Source of the DNA: Streptomyces sudanensis
Lineage (GTDB): Bacteria; Actinomycetota; Actinomycetes; Streptomycetales; Streptomycetaceae
Assembly (NCBI RefSeq): GCF_023614315.1
Contig: NZ_CP095474.1
Coordinates: 3,162,156-3,208,081 of the forward strand
Length of the DNA stretch: 45,926 nucleotides
Direction of reading: 5' to 3'
Shown one piece after another: positions 23,595 through 34,861 of this stretch (positions are counted from its first letter, which is position 1; every line of letters begins with the position of its first letter). The translations under genes were made by a program, and so were the position numbers. The notes beneath the pieces were generated by a model that made no database searches, was not told the origin of the DNA, and saw only the letters and a list, made by a program, of their open reading frames with translations.

Positions 23595-24751
23595 TGGGGA
23601 ACAAGAAGGGCACCCGGCGTCGGTTCGGTGCCGTACGTCAGTACCGCTCCGGTCGCTGGACCGCGAGCTACCAGGGGCCGGACGGGCAGGAATTCCGTTC
23701 GCCCGAGACGTTCGCGACCAAGCGGGACGCGGAGGTCTGGCTCTCACAGATCGAAGCCGACCTGTCGCGCGGGAACTGGCAGGACCCGGACGCGGGCGCC
23801 GTGAACTTCAAGGAGTACGCCCTCCAGTGGGTCGACGAACGCGGGCTCGCCGCCACGACCGACGAGCTGTACCGGCGCCTCCTCCGGCTGCACCTCCTCC
23901 CCGCCTTCGAGGACCTGAACCTCGACGAGATCACCGCCCCGCGTGTCCGCACCTGGCGGACCGAACGCCTCAAGGCCACGGGTGCCACGACCGTTGCCAA
24001 GGCGTACCGGCTCCTGAAGGCCATCATGGAAACCGCGGTCGACGACGAGCTGATCCGCCGGAACCCGTGCCGCATCCGGGGCGCGGGCAAGGAGGCCGCC
24101 GCCGAACGGCAGATCGCCACCGTCGACCAGGTCGACGCGCTCGCCGACGCCGTCGGGCCCCGCTGGCGGCTGATGGTCTTCCTCGGGGCCTACGGGCCCA
24201 TGCGCCCGGAGGAACAGGCCGAGCTGCGCCGCAAGGACGTCGACCTGGACGCCATGACCATCCGGGTACGCCGTGCCGCGCCCGAGCTGACCACCGGCAA
24301 GCGTGCGGAAGGGCCCACCAAGTCCGAAGCCGGAAGGCGGGTCGTCGTCCTGCCGGCCTTCCTCCGGGCCGACCTCCGGCGCCATCTCGACTGGTACGCG
24401 GAGAAGGGGCCGGAGGGGCTGCTGTTCGTGGGGGAGAAGGGCAAGCCGTTCCGCCGCTCCACCTTCGGCCGGAAGTGGCGCCGCGCCCGTGCCGCAGTCG
24501 GCATGCCGGACGGCTTCCGCTTCTACGATCTTCGCCACACCGGCCACACCCTGGCGACCCGTTCGGGCGCCACGCTCAAGGACACGATGGTCCGCGCGGG
24601 GCAGTCGTCGGAGAAGGCCGCGCTGATCTACCAGCACTCGGACCTGACCCGGCAGCAGGAGGTTGCAAGGGGGCTCGACGACCTCGTGCGGGCCGCCCGC
24701 CGAAAGGGCGCCGATCCGTCATCTGGTGCGGATCTGGTGCGCGACGCCTAG
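23594..24751 (+). CDS. Tyrosine integrase of the AICE
   Basis: This is a 385-aa site-specific recombinase. The N-terminus has an arm-binding type domain (QYRSGWTASYQGPDGQEFRS region), then a SAM-like core-binding domain. Catalytic residues are Arg near 203 (GPMRPEEQAELR), FYDLRHTGHT near 311-320 with the first His replaced by Tyr (a frequent variant), GQSS in place of GHSS, and nucleophile Tyr near 346 (ALIYQHSD). ATG 23594 overlaps the xis stop. It lies 17 bp before attR, and its last codons contain two TCTGGTGCG direct repeats, probable arm sites. Target is the 3' end of tRNA-Gly(CCC). Confidence 0.94.
   Translation: MGNKKGTRRRFGAVRQYRSGRWTASYQGPDGQEFRSPETFATKRDAEVWLSQIEADLSRGNWQDPDAGAVNFKEYALQWVDERGLAATTDELYRRLLRLHLLPAFEDLNLDEITAPRVRTWRTERLKATGATTVAKAYRLLKAIMETAVDDELIRRNPCRIRGAGKEAAAERQIATVDQVDALADAVGPRWRLMVFLGAYGPMRPEEQAELRRKDVDLDAMTIRVRRAAPELTTGKRAEGPTKSEAGRRVVVLPAFLRADLRRHLDWYAEKGPEGLLFVGEKGKPFRRSTFGRKWRRARAAVGMPDGFRFYDLRHTGHTLATRSGATLKDTMVRAGQSSEKAALIYQHSDLTRQQEVARGLDDLVRAARRKGADPSSGADLVRDA
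24722..24741. promoter_or_regulatory. Arm-type direct repeats beside attR
   Basis: TCTGGTGCG occurs at 24722-24730 and 24733-24741, within the end of the integrase gene and 28 bp before the att core. A matching pair starts at 10129 and 10140 inside attL. Position suggests integrase or Xis binding. Confidence 0.45.
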
Positions 24752-24768
24752 CGTGGTCCAGACAACAG

Positions 24769-24847
24769 ACAAGGCCCTGGCCCCATGACCAGGGCCTTCG
24801 CTATGGAGCGGGTGACGGGAATCGAACCCGCGCTCTGAGCTTGGGAA
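24769..24847. repeat. attR: 79-bp repeat overlapping tRNA-Gly
   Basis: Identical to 9941-10019. It holds the terminator-like hairpin and the 3' half of the tRNA; beyond 24847 the tRNA 5' half continues, so this is the junction where the functional gene was preserved. Confidence 0.93.
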
Positions 24848-24877
24848 GCTCATGTTCTACCATTAAACTACACCCGC
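24804..24877 (-). tRNA. tRNA-Gly, anticodon CCC
   Basis: Read on the minus strand: acceptor GCGGGTG pairs with CACCCGC, followed by T and an encoded CCA. D-arm AGTTTAATGGTAGAAC, anticodon arm GAGC-TTCCCAA-GCTC giving anticodon CCC, and T-arm GCGGG-TTCGATT-CCCGT are all in place. Total 74 nt. It is the integration target of the element on its left; the gene is intact because the element carries the matching 3' half. Confidence 0.95.
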
Positions 24878-25096
24878 ACAGCGGCCGGAGGTCCGGGCCG
24901 CATCGCCGCTCACTTTACCCCATCCGCCCCTCGGTGTGTCGCGCCGTGGGGTCTTCGTGTGTCGGGCGCCGGGGATCCGGCGCTTGGGGGACGGGAGTTG
25001 GGGCATAGGGTGAAGGCCGGGGTGCCGCCTGGAGCGGTGTCCCGTTGATCCCCTAATGTGGCTGTCTCGTCCACCGCTTGCTGGGGAAAGGGCCTG
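24878..25096. other. Intergenic region upstream of tRNA-Gly
   Basis: This should contain the leftward tRNA promoter and the rightward promoter for the 25097 gene. I see no further gene. Confidence 0.4.
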
Positions 25097-25276
25097 ATGG
25101 ACTTCATGGAGCGAACCGTCGTCCGGTGTGCCGAGGGGCACGTGTTCAGTACCGCGACGTTCCCGATGCAGAACCTCGGGGCCGGGCGGATCGGGCCCGG
25201 GCGGCTCCTGCGCTGCCCCCGGTGCGCGCGGCTCCGGCACGCCGTGCCCGTGGGGGCGGCGGCCGAGCGGGGCTGA
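25097..25276 (+). CDS. Small zinc-ribbon-like protein
   Basis: This is a 59-aa protein: RTVVRCAEGHVFSTATFPMQ then GRLLRCPRCARLRHAV. The CxxGH and CPRC pairs suggest a zinc ribbon. ATG 25097 has GGGGAAAGGG upstream; the longer in-frame version from 25058 lacks support. The family looks like one conserved next to dcd in Streptomyces; its function is not known to me. Confidence 0.68.
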   Translation: MDFMERTVVRCAEGHVFSTATFPMQNLGAGRIGPGRLLRCPRCARLRHAVPVGAAAERG

Positions 25277-25366
25277 CGGCCCGTACGGCTCCGTCACCCC
25301 TGGTGGGAGGCGCGCGGGCGCCCGTCCGGTTGGGGCGGCCCCGCGCGCTCTGCGTATCCTCGGGGC

Positions 25367-25942
25367 GTGCTTCTCTCAGACAAGGACATCCGGGCCGAGA
25401 TCGAATCCGGACGGGTGCGGATCGACCCGTACGACGAATCCATGGTCCAGCCCTCGAGCATCGACGTGCGGCTCGACCGCTACTTCCGGGTGTTCGAGAA
25501 CCACCGCCACCCCCACATCGACCCGGCCGTCGAGCAGGTCGACCTCACCCGGCTGGTGGAGCCGGACGGGGACGAGGCGTTCATCCTGCACCCCGGGGAG
25601 TTCGTGCTCGCCTCGACGTACGAGGTCGTGTCCCTGCCCGACGACATCGCCTCCCGGCTGGAGGGGAAGAGCTCCCTCGGGCGGCTCGGCCTCGTCACCC
25701 ACTCGACCGCGGGTTTCATCGACCCCGGTTTCTCCGGGCATGTCACCCTGGAGCTGTCGAACCTCGCGACCCTGCCGATCAAGCTGTGGCCGGGGATGAA
25801 GATCGGCCAGCTGTGCATGTTCCGGCTCAGCTCGCCGGCCGAGTTCCCGTACGGCAGCGAGCGGTACGGGTCCCGGTACCAGGGGCAGCGCGGCCCGACG
25901 GCCTCGCGGTCCTTCCAGAACTTCCATCGGACGCAGGTGTGA
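25367..25942 (+). CDS. dcd: dCTP deaminase
   Basis: This 191-aa enzyme deaminates dCTP to dUTP, feeding thymidylate synthesis. The trimer-type dCTP deaminase/dUTPase fold is recognisable from [40 protein letters not shown] with the catalytic Glu in a later segment, and [14 protein letters not shown]...[11 protein letters not shown]. The length matches bacterial Dcd. Start GTG 25367 ([14 protein letters not shown]) is standard. It is followed 3 bp later by a phosphoribosyltransferase, so the two are probably one operon of nucleotide metabolism. Confidence 0.96.
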   Translation: MLLSDKDIRAEIESGRVRIDPYDESMVQPSSIDVRLDRYFRVFENHRHPHIDPAVEQVDLTRLVEPDGDEAFILHPGEFVLASTYEVVSLPDDIASRLEGKSSLGRLGLVTHSTAGFIDPGFSGHVTLELSNLATLPIKLWPGMKIGQLCMFRLSSPAEFPYGSERYGSRYQGQRGPTASRSFQNFHRTQV

Positions 25943-25944
25943 GC

Positions 25945-26442
25945 ATGAGCGGTGCACGGGAGGACCTCACCTACGAGGGCTTCGGGCGCGCGGTGCGCGA
26001 ACTGGCCCGGACCATCGCGGACGACGGCTACGAGCCGGACGTGGTGCTGTCCATCGCCCGCGGCGGCGTCTTCGTGGCCGGTGGCCTCGCCTACGCGCTC
26101 GACTGCAAGAACATCCACCTCGTGAACGTGGAGTTCTACACGGGTGTCGGCACCACCCTGGAGATGCCGGTGATGCTCGCGCCCGTCCCGAACGTGATCG
26201 ACTTCAGCGACAAGAGGGTCCTGATCGCCGACGACGTCGCCGACACCGGGAAGACCCTGAAGCTCGTCCACGACTTCTGCCTCGGCCATGTCGCCGAGGT
26301 CCGGTCTGCCGTCATCTACGAGAAGCCCCAGTCCCTCGTGAAGTGCGAGTACGTCTGGAAGCGCACCGACGACTGGATCAACTTCCCCTGGAGCGTCGAG
26401 GGGCCCGTGGTCCGGCGCTCCGGGCAGGTCCTCGACGCCTGA
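25945..26442 (+). CDS. Purine-type phosphoribosyltransferase
   Basis: This is a 165-aa PRTase. The PRPP-binding loop is seen in RVLIADDVADTGKTLKLVHD; the N-terminal part has DVVLSIARGGVFVAGGLAYA, as in xanthine/hypoxanthine-guanine types. The likely reaction is base plus PRPP to nucleotide. ATG 25945 lies just after the dcd stop; a GTG at 25939 is also possible. Substrate cannot be told from sequence alone. Confidence 0.88.
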   Translation: MSGAREDLTYEGFGRAVRELARTIADDGYEPDVVLSIARGGVFVAGGLAYALDCKNIHLVNVEFYTGVGTTLEMPVMLAPVPNVIDFSDKRVLIADDVADTGKTLKLVHDFCLGHVAEVRSAVIYEKPQSLVKCEYVWKRTDDWINFPWSVEGPVVRRSGQVLDA

Positions 26443-26457
26443 GGGCGCGGGAACGCG

Positions 26458-26491
26458 GAAGGGGGAGCGGCCCGCGGGCAGCTCCCCCTTC
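26458..26491. terminator. Bidirectional terminator between convergent genes
   Basis: A perfect 11-bp stem (GAAGGGGGAGC at 26458-26468 with GCTCCCCCTTC at 26481-26491) lies between the stop of the phosphoribosyltransferase and the stop of the convergent Yip1-like gene. It can end transcription from both sides. Confidence 0.85.
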
Positions 26492-26510
26492 GCGCCGGTC
26501 GGCGCGGTTC

Positions 26511-27392
26511 CTACAGCGTTCCCAGCTTGATCAGCGACAGCAGCGCCACCAACTGGATCGCCGACGCGCCCAGGGCCTTCGGCCAGGGCAGGTCGTGGGA
26601 CTTGCTCACCATGGACGTGAACAGCGCGCCCGCCGCCAGCCACGACAGCCAGCCGATCACCTGCACCAGGCCGTTCTCCCCGCCCAGGAACATCGCGAAC
26701 AGCAGGCGCGGGGCGTCCGTCATCGCCATGATCAGCATCGACAGGCCCACCGTCGGCTGCCACGCCCCGTTGCCGCCGAGCTGACGGGCCAGGGTGTGCG
26801 TCACCGCGCCGAGGATCAGGCCGCCCACGACGAACATGACGCCGGTGAGCAGGACCGCCGGCACCGCGGTCGAGAGGGTCGAGTTGATCGTCTCCTCGCG
26901 GGCCTTGTCGAAGCCGAACAGTGCCAGCAGGCCGTAGACGAAGGTGACCGTCAGGGCCGGCAGCCAGACCGCGTGGTCGCGCATCTGCCAGAACGTCGCG
27001 CCCGGGCGCACCACGATGCCGGTCAGGAGCCGCTGCCACGGCAGGCGCGGCCCCGAGGGGGCGGCGGGGTCCGCGCGGTGGGTCTCCGGCGGCCCGTACG
27101 GGTCCTCGTGCACGCTGAACATCTGGGTGTGGCCAGGGTTGTTCGCGGTGTGCGCGTGGGACGCGTGGGACTGCCGGGGGTGGTGCGGGTGCGGCGCGGC
27201 CTGCTGGTGGTACGGGTCGCCGAAGTACTCGGGCTCGCCGTGCGCGCGGTCGTCCCTCGGCCACTGCTGCGGCGGGGCGTACGGCGGCGCCTCGCCGTTG
27301 CCGTACGGCCCCTGGTGGGGGTGCGGGGGCTGCTGCCCCTGTTGGCGCGGGGTGCGGTTGCCCCGGCCGCGTCCGATCCTGAATCCAGCCAC
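26511..27392 (-). CDS. Yip1-family membrane protein
   Basis: This is a 293-aa protein. The first 115 residues are disordered, rich in Pro, Gln and His (HPHHPRQSHASHAHTANNPG). The rest has five hydrophobic segments typical of Yip1-domain proteins: WLPALTVTFVYGLLALFGFD, AVLLTGVMFVVGGLILGAVT and VIGWLSWLAAGALFTSMVSK. The role of bacterial Yip1 proteins is not established. Start ATG 27392 gives the MAGFRIGRGRGNR leader. It is separated from the downstream PRTase by a bidirectional terminator. Confidence 0.85.
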   Translation of the reverse strand: MAGFRIGRGRGNRTPRQQGQQPPHPHQGPYGNGEAPPYAPPQQWPRDDRAHGEPEYFGDPYHQQAAPHPHHPRQSHASHAHTANNPGHTQMFSVHEDPYGPPETHRADPAAPSGPRLPWQRLLTGIVVRPGATFWQMRDHAVWLPALTVTFVYGLLALFGFDKAREETINSTLSTAVPAVLLTGVMFVVGGLILGAVTHTLARQLGGNGAWQPTVGLSMLIMAMTDAPRLLFAMFLGGENGLVQVIGWLSWLAAGALFTSMVSKSHDLPWPKALGASAIQLVALLSLIKLGTL

Positions 27393-27497
27393 GTCTACGA
27401 ACGTACCCGGTTACGTCCGTACGGGCGTAACCGGCCTTGCGGCGGGCCCTGTTTGCTGCCGAGCTGTGACATCCCGGGCGGACGCGGGTGCGGGAAC

Positions 27498-27545
27498 GGC
27501 GGGGCGGCCGGGCCGACCCGTGGTGGTCGGTCCGGCCGCCCCGCC
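27498..27545 (-). terminator. Strong terminator of the Fe-S oxidoreductase gene
   Basis: The arms 27498-27518 and 27525-27545 pair over 21 bp with one G-U and a 6-nt loop. It begins 25 bp past the oxidoreductase stop codon (27570). Confidence 0.88.
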
Positions 27546-27569
27546 GTGGCGCGCCGCCGGGCGCCGGCG

Positions 27570-29849
27570 TTACTTCGCCGGCTCGGGCTCCGGGGCCGCG
27601 TCGGACGCCGGGGCCTCGGGCTTCGGGGTCCTGACCGACTCCAGGAGGAGCTGCGCCACGTCCACGACCTGGAGCGACTCCTTGGCCTGGCCGTCGTTCT
27701 TCTTGCCGTTCACCGAGTCCGTCAGCATGACCAGGCAGAACGGGCAGGCCGTGGACACGATGTCCGGGTTGAGCGACAGGGCCTCGTCGACGCGCTCGGT
27801 GTTGATGCGCTTGCCGATGCGCTCCTCCATCCACATCCGCGCGCCGCCGGCGCCGCAGCAGAAGCCGCGTTCCTTGTGGCGGTGCATCTCCTGCTGGCGC
27901 AGGCCGGGGACGGCGGACATGATCTCGCGCGGCGGCGTGTAGACCTTGTTGTGCCGGCCCAGGTAGCACGGGTCGTGGTAGGTGATCAGGCCGTCGACCG
28001 GGGTCACCGGGACGAGCCTGCCCTCGTCGACGAGGTGCTGGAGCAGCTGCGTGTGGTGGATGACCTCGAACTCGCCGCCGAGCTGCGGGTACTCGTTCGC
28101 GATCGTGTTGAAGCAGTGCGGGCAGGTCGCGACGATCTTCTTCGCCGACTTCGGCTTCTTCGTCGACGGCTCGTCCTCGTCCTCGCCGAACGCCATGTTC
28201 AGCATCGCGACGTTCTCCTGGCCGAGCTGCTGGAACAGCGGCTCGTTACCCAGGCGGCGGGCGGAGTCGCCGGTGCACTTCTCGTCCCCGCCCATGATCG
28301 CGAACTTGACGCCCGCCATGTGCAGCAGCTCCGCGAAGGCCTTGGTGGTCTTCTTGGCGCGGTCCTCCAGGGCGCCGGCGCAGCCGACCCAGTACAGGTA
28401 GTCGACCTCGGAGAGGTCCTCGACGTCCTTGCCCACGATCGGGACCTCGAAGTCGACCTCCTTGGTCCACTCGACGCGCTGCTTCTTCGCCAGGCCCCAG
28501 GGGTTGCCCTTCTTCTCCAGGTTCTTGAGCATCGTGCCCGCCTCGGACGGGAACGCGGACTCGATCATCACCTGGTAGCGGCGCATGTCGACGATGTGGT
28601 CGACGTGCTCGATGTCGACGGGGCACTGCTCGACGCAGGCGCCGCAGGTGGTGCAGGACCACAGGACGTCCGGGTCGATGACGCCGTTCTCCTCGGCGGT
28701 GCCGATCAGCGGGCGCTCGGCCTCGGCGAGGGCGGAGGCGGGGACGTCCTTCAGCGCCTCGGCGGACGCCTTCTCCTCGCCCTCCGCGGTCTTGCCGCCG
28801 CCGGCGAGCAGGTACGGGGCCTTGGCGTGCGCGTGGTCGCGCAGCGACATGATCAGCAGCTTCGGGGAGAGCGGCTTGCCGGTGTTCCAGGCGGGGCACT
28901 GCGACTGGCAGCGGCCGCACTCGGTGCAGGTGGAGAAGTCGAGGATGCCCTTCCAGGAGAAGTGCTCGACCTGGGAGACGCCGAAGACGGTCTCCTCGGC
29001 GCCCTCCTCGTCGTCGAAGACGGTTTCGAAGTCGATCTCCTTGCCGCCGGACGTCATCGGCAGCAGGGCGCCCAGCGCGGTCCCGCCGTCGGCGTTGCGC
29101 TTGAACCAGATGTTGGGGAAGCCGAGGAAGCGGTGCCAGGCGACGCCCATGTTGGTGTTGAGCGAGACCGTGATCATCCAGATCAGGGAGACACTGATCT
29201 TCACCATGGCAGCGAGGTACACCAGGTTCTGCAGGGTGCCGGTGCTCAGCCCGTCGAAGGCGAGGACGAGCGGGTACGACACGAAGTAGGCCGGGTCGTA
29301 CGAGTCGACGTGGTGCAGCGCGCCCTCCAGGCCGCGCAGGACCAGGATGACCAGGCCGATGGTGAGGATGACGTACTCGACGAAGTACGCCTGCCAGGCC
29401 TTGGAGCCGGCGAAGCGCGACTTGCGGCCGGGCCGGGACGGCAGGCTCAGCAGCCGGATCACGATCAGGACGGCGATGCCGAGGACGGTGGCCAGGCCGA
29501 TCGCCTCGGTGTACATCTCGAACGGCAGGAAGCCGCCGACGACCGGCAGGGTCCAGTCGGCCCGGAAGAGCTGCCCGTACGCCTGCGCCAGGGTGGGCGG
29601 CAGGGTGAGGAAGCCGATCGCGACGAACCAGTGCGCGAAGCCGACGATCCCCCAGCGGTTCATCCGGGTGTGGCCGAGGAACTCCCGGACCACGGTGGCG
29701 GTCCGGGCCTTCCAGTCGTCGGTGCGGCTGCCGGCCGGCACGGGCTGGCCGAGCCTGACGAACCGGTAGATGTGCGCGATCGCTCGGGCAAAGAGCGCAA
29801 CGCCGACCACGGTCAGGGTCAGCGACACAATGATCGCGGCGAGTTGCAT
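27570..29849 (-). CDS. Membrane-bound heterodisulfide-reductase-like Fe-S oxidoreductase
   Basis: This is a 759-aa protein. The first 250 residues hold about six transmembrane helices with a nitrate-reductase gamma/HdrE-like pattern. Then come two 4Fe-4S ferredoxin motifs, CTECGRCQSQCP near 310 and CTTCGACVEQCP near 400, and two CCG (cysteine-rich) domains, with YWVGCAGALEDRAKKT...TCPHCFN and DPCYLGR...FCCGAGGARMWMEE. This is the layout of a fused HdrE-HdrD-type reductase, conserved as a single gene in actinobacteria and probably linking a quinone pool to a thiol or unknown acceptor. ATG 29849 follows GAGGAG. Confidence 0.94.
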   Translation of the reverse strand: MQLAAIIVSLTLTVVGVALFARAIAHIYRFVRLGQPVPAGSRTDDWKARTATVVREFLGHTRMNRWGIVGFAHWFVAIGFLTLPPTLAQAYGQLFRADWTLPVVGGFLPFEMYTEAIGLATVLGIAVLIVIRLLSLPSRPGRKSRFAGSKAWQAYFVEYVILTIGLVILVLRGLEGALHHVDSYDPAYFVSYPLVLAFDGLSTGTLQNLVYLAAMVKISVSLIWMITVSLNTNMGVAWHRFLGFPNIWFKRNADGGTALGALLPMTSGGKEIDFETVFDDEEGAEETVFGVSQVEHFSWKGILDFSTCTECGRCQSQCPAWNTGKPLSPKLLIMSLRDHAHAKAPYLLAGGGKTAEGEEKASAEALKDVPASALAEAERPLIGTAEENGVIDPDVLWSCTTCGACVEQCPVDIEHVDHIVDMRRYQVMIESAFPSEAGTMLKNLEKKGNPWGLAKKQRVEWTKEVDFEVPIVGKDVEDLSEVDYLYWVGCAGALEDRAKKTTKAFAELLHMAGVKFAIMGGDEKCTGDSARRLGNEPLFQQLGQENVAMLNMAFGEDEDEPSTKKPKSAKKIVATCPHCFNTIANEYPQLGGEFEVIHHTQLLQHLVDEGRLVPVTPVDGLITYHDPCYLGRHNKVYTPPREIMSAVPGLRQQEMHRHKERGFCCGAGGARMWMEERIGKRINTERVDEALSLNPDIVSTACPFCLVMLTDSVNGKKNDGQAKESLQVVDVAQLLLESVRTPKPEAPASDAAPEPEPAK

Positions 29850-33040
<3,191 letters not shown>

Positions 33041-33115
33041 CGGCCGCAGGGCCGGCGGTCGCGGGACCGCCGGCCCCGGACCCGACGCGGTGACCGTCCG
33101 GGAGGAGGGACGTCG

Positions 33116-34291
33116 ATGAGCACGAAGGACTTCGTCGAGAAGGACTACTACAAGGTCCTCGGCGTCCCCAAGGACGCCACCGAAGCCGAGATCAAGAAGG
33201 CGTACCGGAAGCTGGCCCGCGAGTTCCACCCGGACGCCAACAAGGGCGACGCCGCCGCGGAGGCCCGCTTCAAGGAGGTCTCCGAGGCGAACGACGTCCT
33301 CGGGGACCCCAAGAAGCGCAAGGAGTACGACGAGGCACGCGCCCTCTTCGGCAACGGCGGCTTCCGGCCCGGCCCCGGCGGCCAGGGCGGCACGTTCAAC
33401 TTCGACCTGGGCGACCTGTTCGGCGGCCAGGGCGGGACGGGCGGTGCCGGCGGCTTCGGCGGCGGGCTCGGGGACGTCTTCGGCGGCCTGTTCAACCGGG
33501 GCGGCACCGCCGGCACCCGTACGCAGCCGCGCCGCGGCCAGGACGTCGAGTCCGAGGTGACGCTCAGCTTCACCGAGGCGGTCGACGGGGCCACCGTCCC
33601 CCTGCGCATGTCCAGCCAGCAGCCCTGCCGGGCGTGCTCCGGCACGGGCGACAAGAACGGCACGCCCCGCGTCTGCCCCACGTGCGTCGGCACCGGCCAG
33701 GTGTCGCGCGGCTCGGGCGGCGGCTTCTCGCTGACCGACCCGTGCCTGGACTGCAAGGGACGCGGACTGATCGCCCAGGACCCGTGCGAGGTGTGCCGCG
33801 GCAGCGGACGTGCCAAGTCCTCGCGCACCATGCAGGTCCGCATCCCGGCGGGGGTCTCCGACGGGCAGCGGATCAGGCTGCGCGGCAAGGGCGCGCCCGG
33901 CGAGCGGGGCGGCCCGGCCGGCGACCTGTACGTGGTCGTCCACGTCGGCGAGCACCCGGTCTTCGGCCGCAGGGGCGACAACCTCACCGTCACCGTGCCC
34001 GTCTCGTATCCGGAGGCGGCCCTCGGCGGCGAGATCAGGGTGCCGACCCTCGGAGGGCCTCCGGTCACGCTGAAGATCCCCCCGGGCACCCCCAACGGCC
34101 GTACGATGCGGGCCCGCGGCAAGGGCGCGGTCCGCAAGGACGGCACGCGCGGCGACCTGCTGGTCACGGTCGAGGTCGCCGTACCGAAGAAGCTGGACGA
34201 CAAGGCGCGCGAGGCTCTGGAGGCGTACCGTCGAGCCACCGCGGACGAGGACCCGCGGGCGGATCTGTTCCAAGCCGCGAAGGGGGCTTGA
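33116..34291 (+). CDS. dnaJ: Chaperone DnaJ
   Basis: This is a 391-aa type I J protein. The J domain has YRKLAREFHPDANKGD with the conserved HPD, then a Gly/Phe-rich region, four zinc-binding repeats (CRACSGTGDKNG, CPTCVGTGQVS, CLDCKGRG, CEVCRGSGRAK) and the C-terminal substrate domain. It stimulates DnaK ATPase and delivers clients. ATG 33116 follows GGGAGGAGGGACGTCG. hspR starts 4 bp after its stop. Confidence 0.97.
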   Translation: MSTKDFVEKDYYKVLGVPKDATEAEIKKAYRKLAREFHPDANKGDAAAEARFKEVSEANDVLGDPKKRKEYDEARALFGNGGFRPGPGGQGGTFNFDLGDLFGGQGGTGGAGGFGGGLGDVFGGLFNRGGTAGTRTQPRRGQDVESEVTLSFTEAVDGATVPLRMSSQQPCRACSGTGDKNGTPRVCPTCVGTGQVSRGSGGGFSLTDPCLDCKGRGLIAQDPCEVCRGSGRAKSSRTMQVRIPAGVSDGQRIRLRGKGAPGERGGPAGDLYVVVHVGEHPVFGRRGDNLTVTVPVSYPEAALGGEIRVPTLGGPPVTLKIPPGTPNGRTMRARGKGAVRKDGTRGDLLVTVEVAVPKKLDDKAREALEAYRRATADEDPRADLFQAAKGA

Positions 34292-34295
34292 GGCG

Positions 34296-34748
34296 ATGGA
34301 CGCACGTCGACGCAACCCGTACGAACTGACCGACGAGACCCCGGTGTACGTCATCTCGGTGGCGGCGCAGCTCAGCGGGCTGCACCCGCAGACGCTGCGC
34401 CAGTACGACCGGCTGGGGATCGTCTCCCCGGACCGTACGGCCGGCCGGGGCCGGCGCTACTCGGCCCGCGACATCGAGCTGCTCCGGCAGGTGCAGCAGC
34501 TGTCGCAGGACGAGGGCGTCAACCTGGCCGGGATCAAGCGGATCATCGAGCTGGAGAACCAGGTCACCGCGCTGGAGGCCCGCGTGGCGGAGCTGACCGC
34601 GGCCCTGGAGGGCGCGACGGTGGCGATGCGCCAGCGGGAGGCGCAGGTGCACGCCTCGTACCGGCGTGATCTGGTGCCCTATCAGGACGTCCAGCAGACC
34701 AGCGCCCTGGTGGTGTGGCGGCCGGCCGGCAGGCGCGGCGGCGAGTAG
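34296..34748 (+). CDS. hspR: Heat-shock repressor HspR
   Basis: This is a 150-aa MerR-type repressor. The winged helix reads VYVISVAAQLSGLHPQTLRQ then YDRLGIVSPDRTAGRGRRYS, followed by a coiled coil (IKRIIELENQVTALEARVAE). HspR binds HAIR sites; DnaK acts as its co-repressor. The operators found at 30495 (dnaK) and 37184 (clpB) are its expected targets in this window. Last gene of the operon, followed by a strong hairpin. Confidence 0.97.
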   Translation: MDARRRNPYELTDETPVYVISVAAQLSGLHPQTLRQYDRLGIVSPDRTAGRGRRYSARDIELLRQVQQLSQDEGVNLAGIKRIIELENQVTALEARVAELTAALEGATVAMRQREAQVHASYRRDLVPYQDVQQTSALVVWRPAGRRGGE

Positions 34749-34786
34749 CCCCCGGAGGAAGGCGCCGGGAGCACCGGCGGACCCGT

Positions 34787-34817
34787 GTGAGGCCCCCTTC
34801 TCCGGAGGGGGCCTCAC
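34787..34817 (+). terminator. Terminator of the dnaK operon
   Basis: GTGAGGCCCCC (34787-34797) pairs perfectly with GGGGGCCTCAC (34807-34817) across a 9-nt loop, 38 bp after the hspR stop. It also faces the end of the convergent LuxR-type gene. Confidence 0.9.
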
Positions 34818-34861
34818 GCATGCCTGGCCGGGCGCCGGAGGGGCCGTGGCGGGGCGGCGGG

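Larger units (their letters stand above)
9941..24847. mobile_element. pSAM2-like AICE integrated in tRNA-Gly
   Basis: The interval is bounded by identical 79-bp direct repeats (9941-10019 and 24769-24847) that include the 3' half of tRNA-Gly(CCC). It contains the full set for an actinomycete integrative and conjugative element: integrase and Xis next to the right end, a RepSA-type initiator, SpdD and other spread proteins, an FtsK-like translocase, an SCO3933-type regulator and a KorSA-like GntR repressor. The intact tRNA is restored at the right end. The left third has been modified by an IS630, a degenerate IS5 and cargo genes. The perfect identity of the flanking repeats implies a recent insertion. 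Confidence 0.9.
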
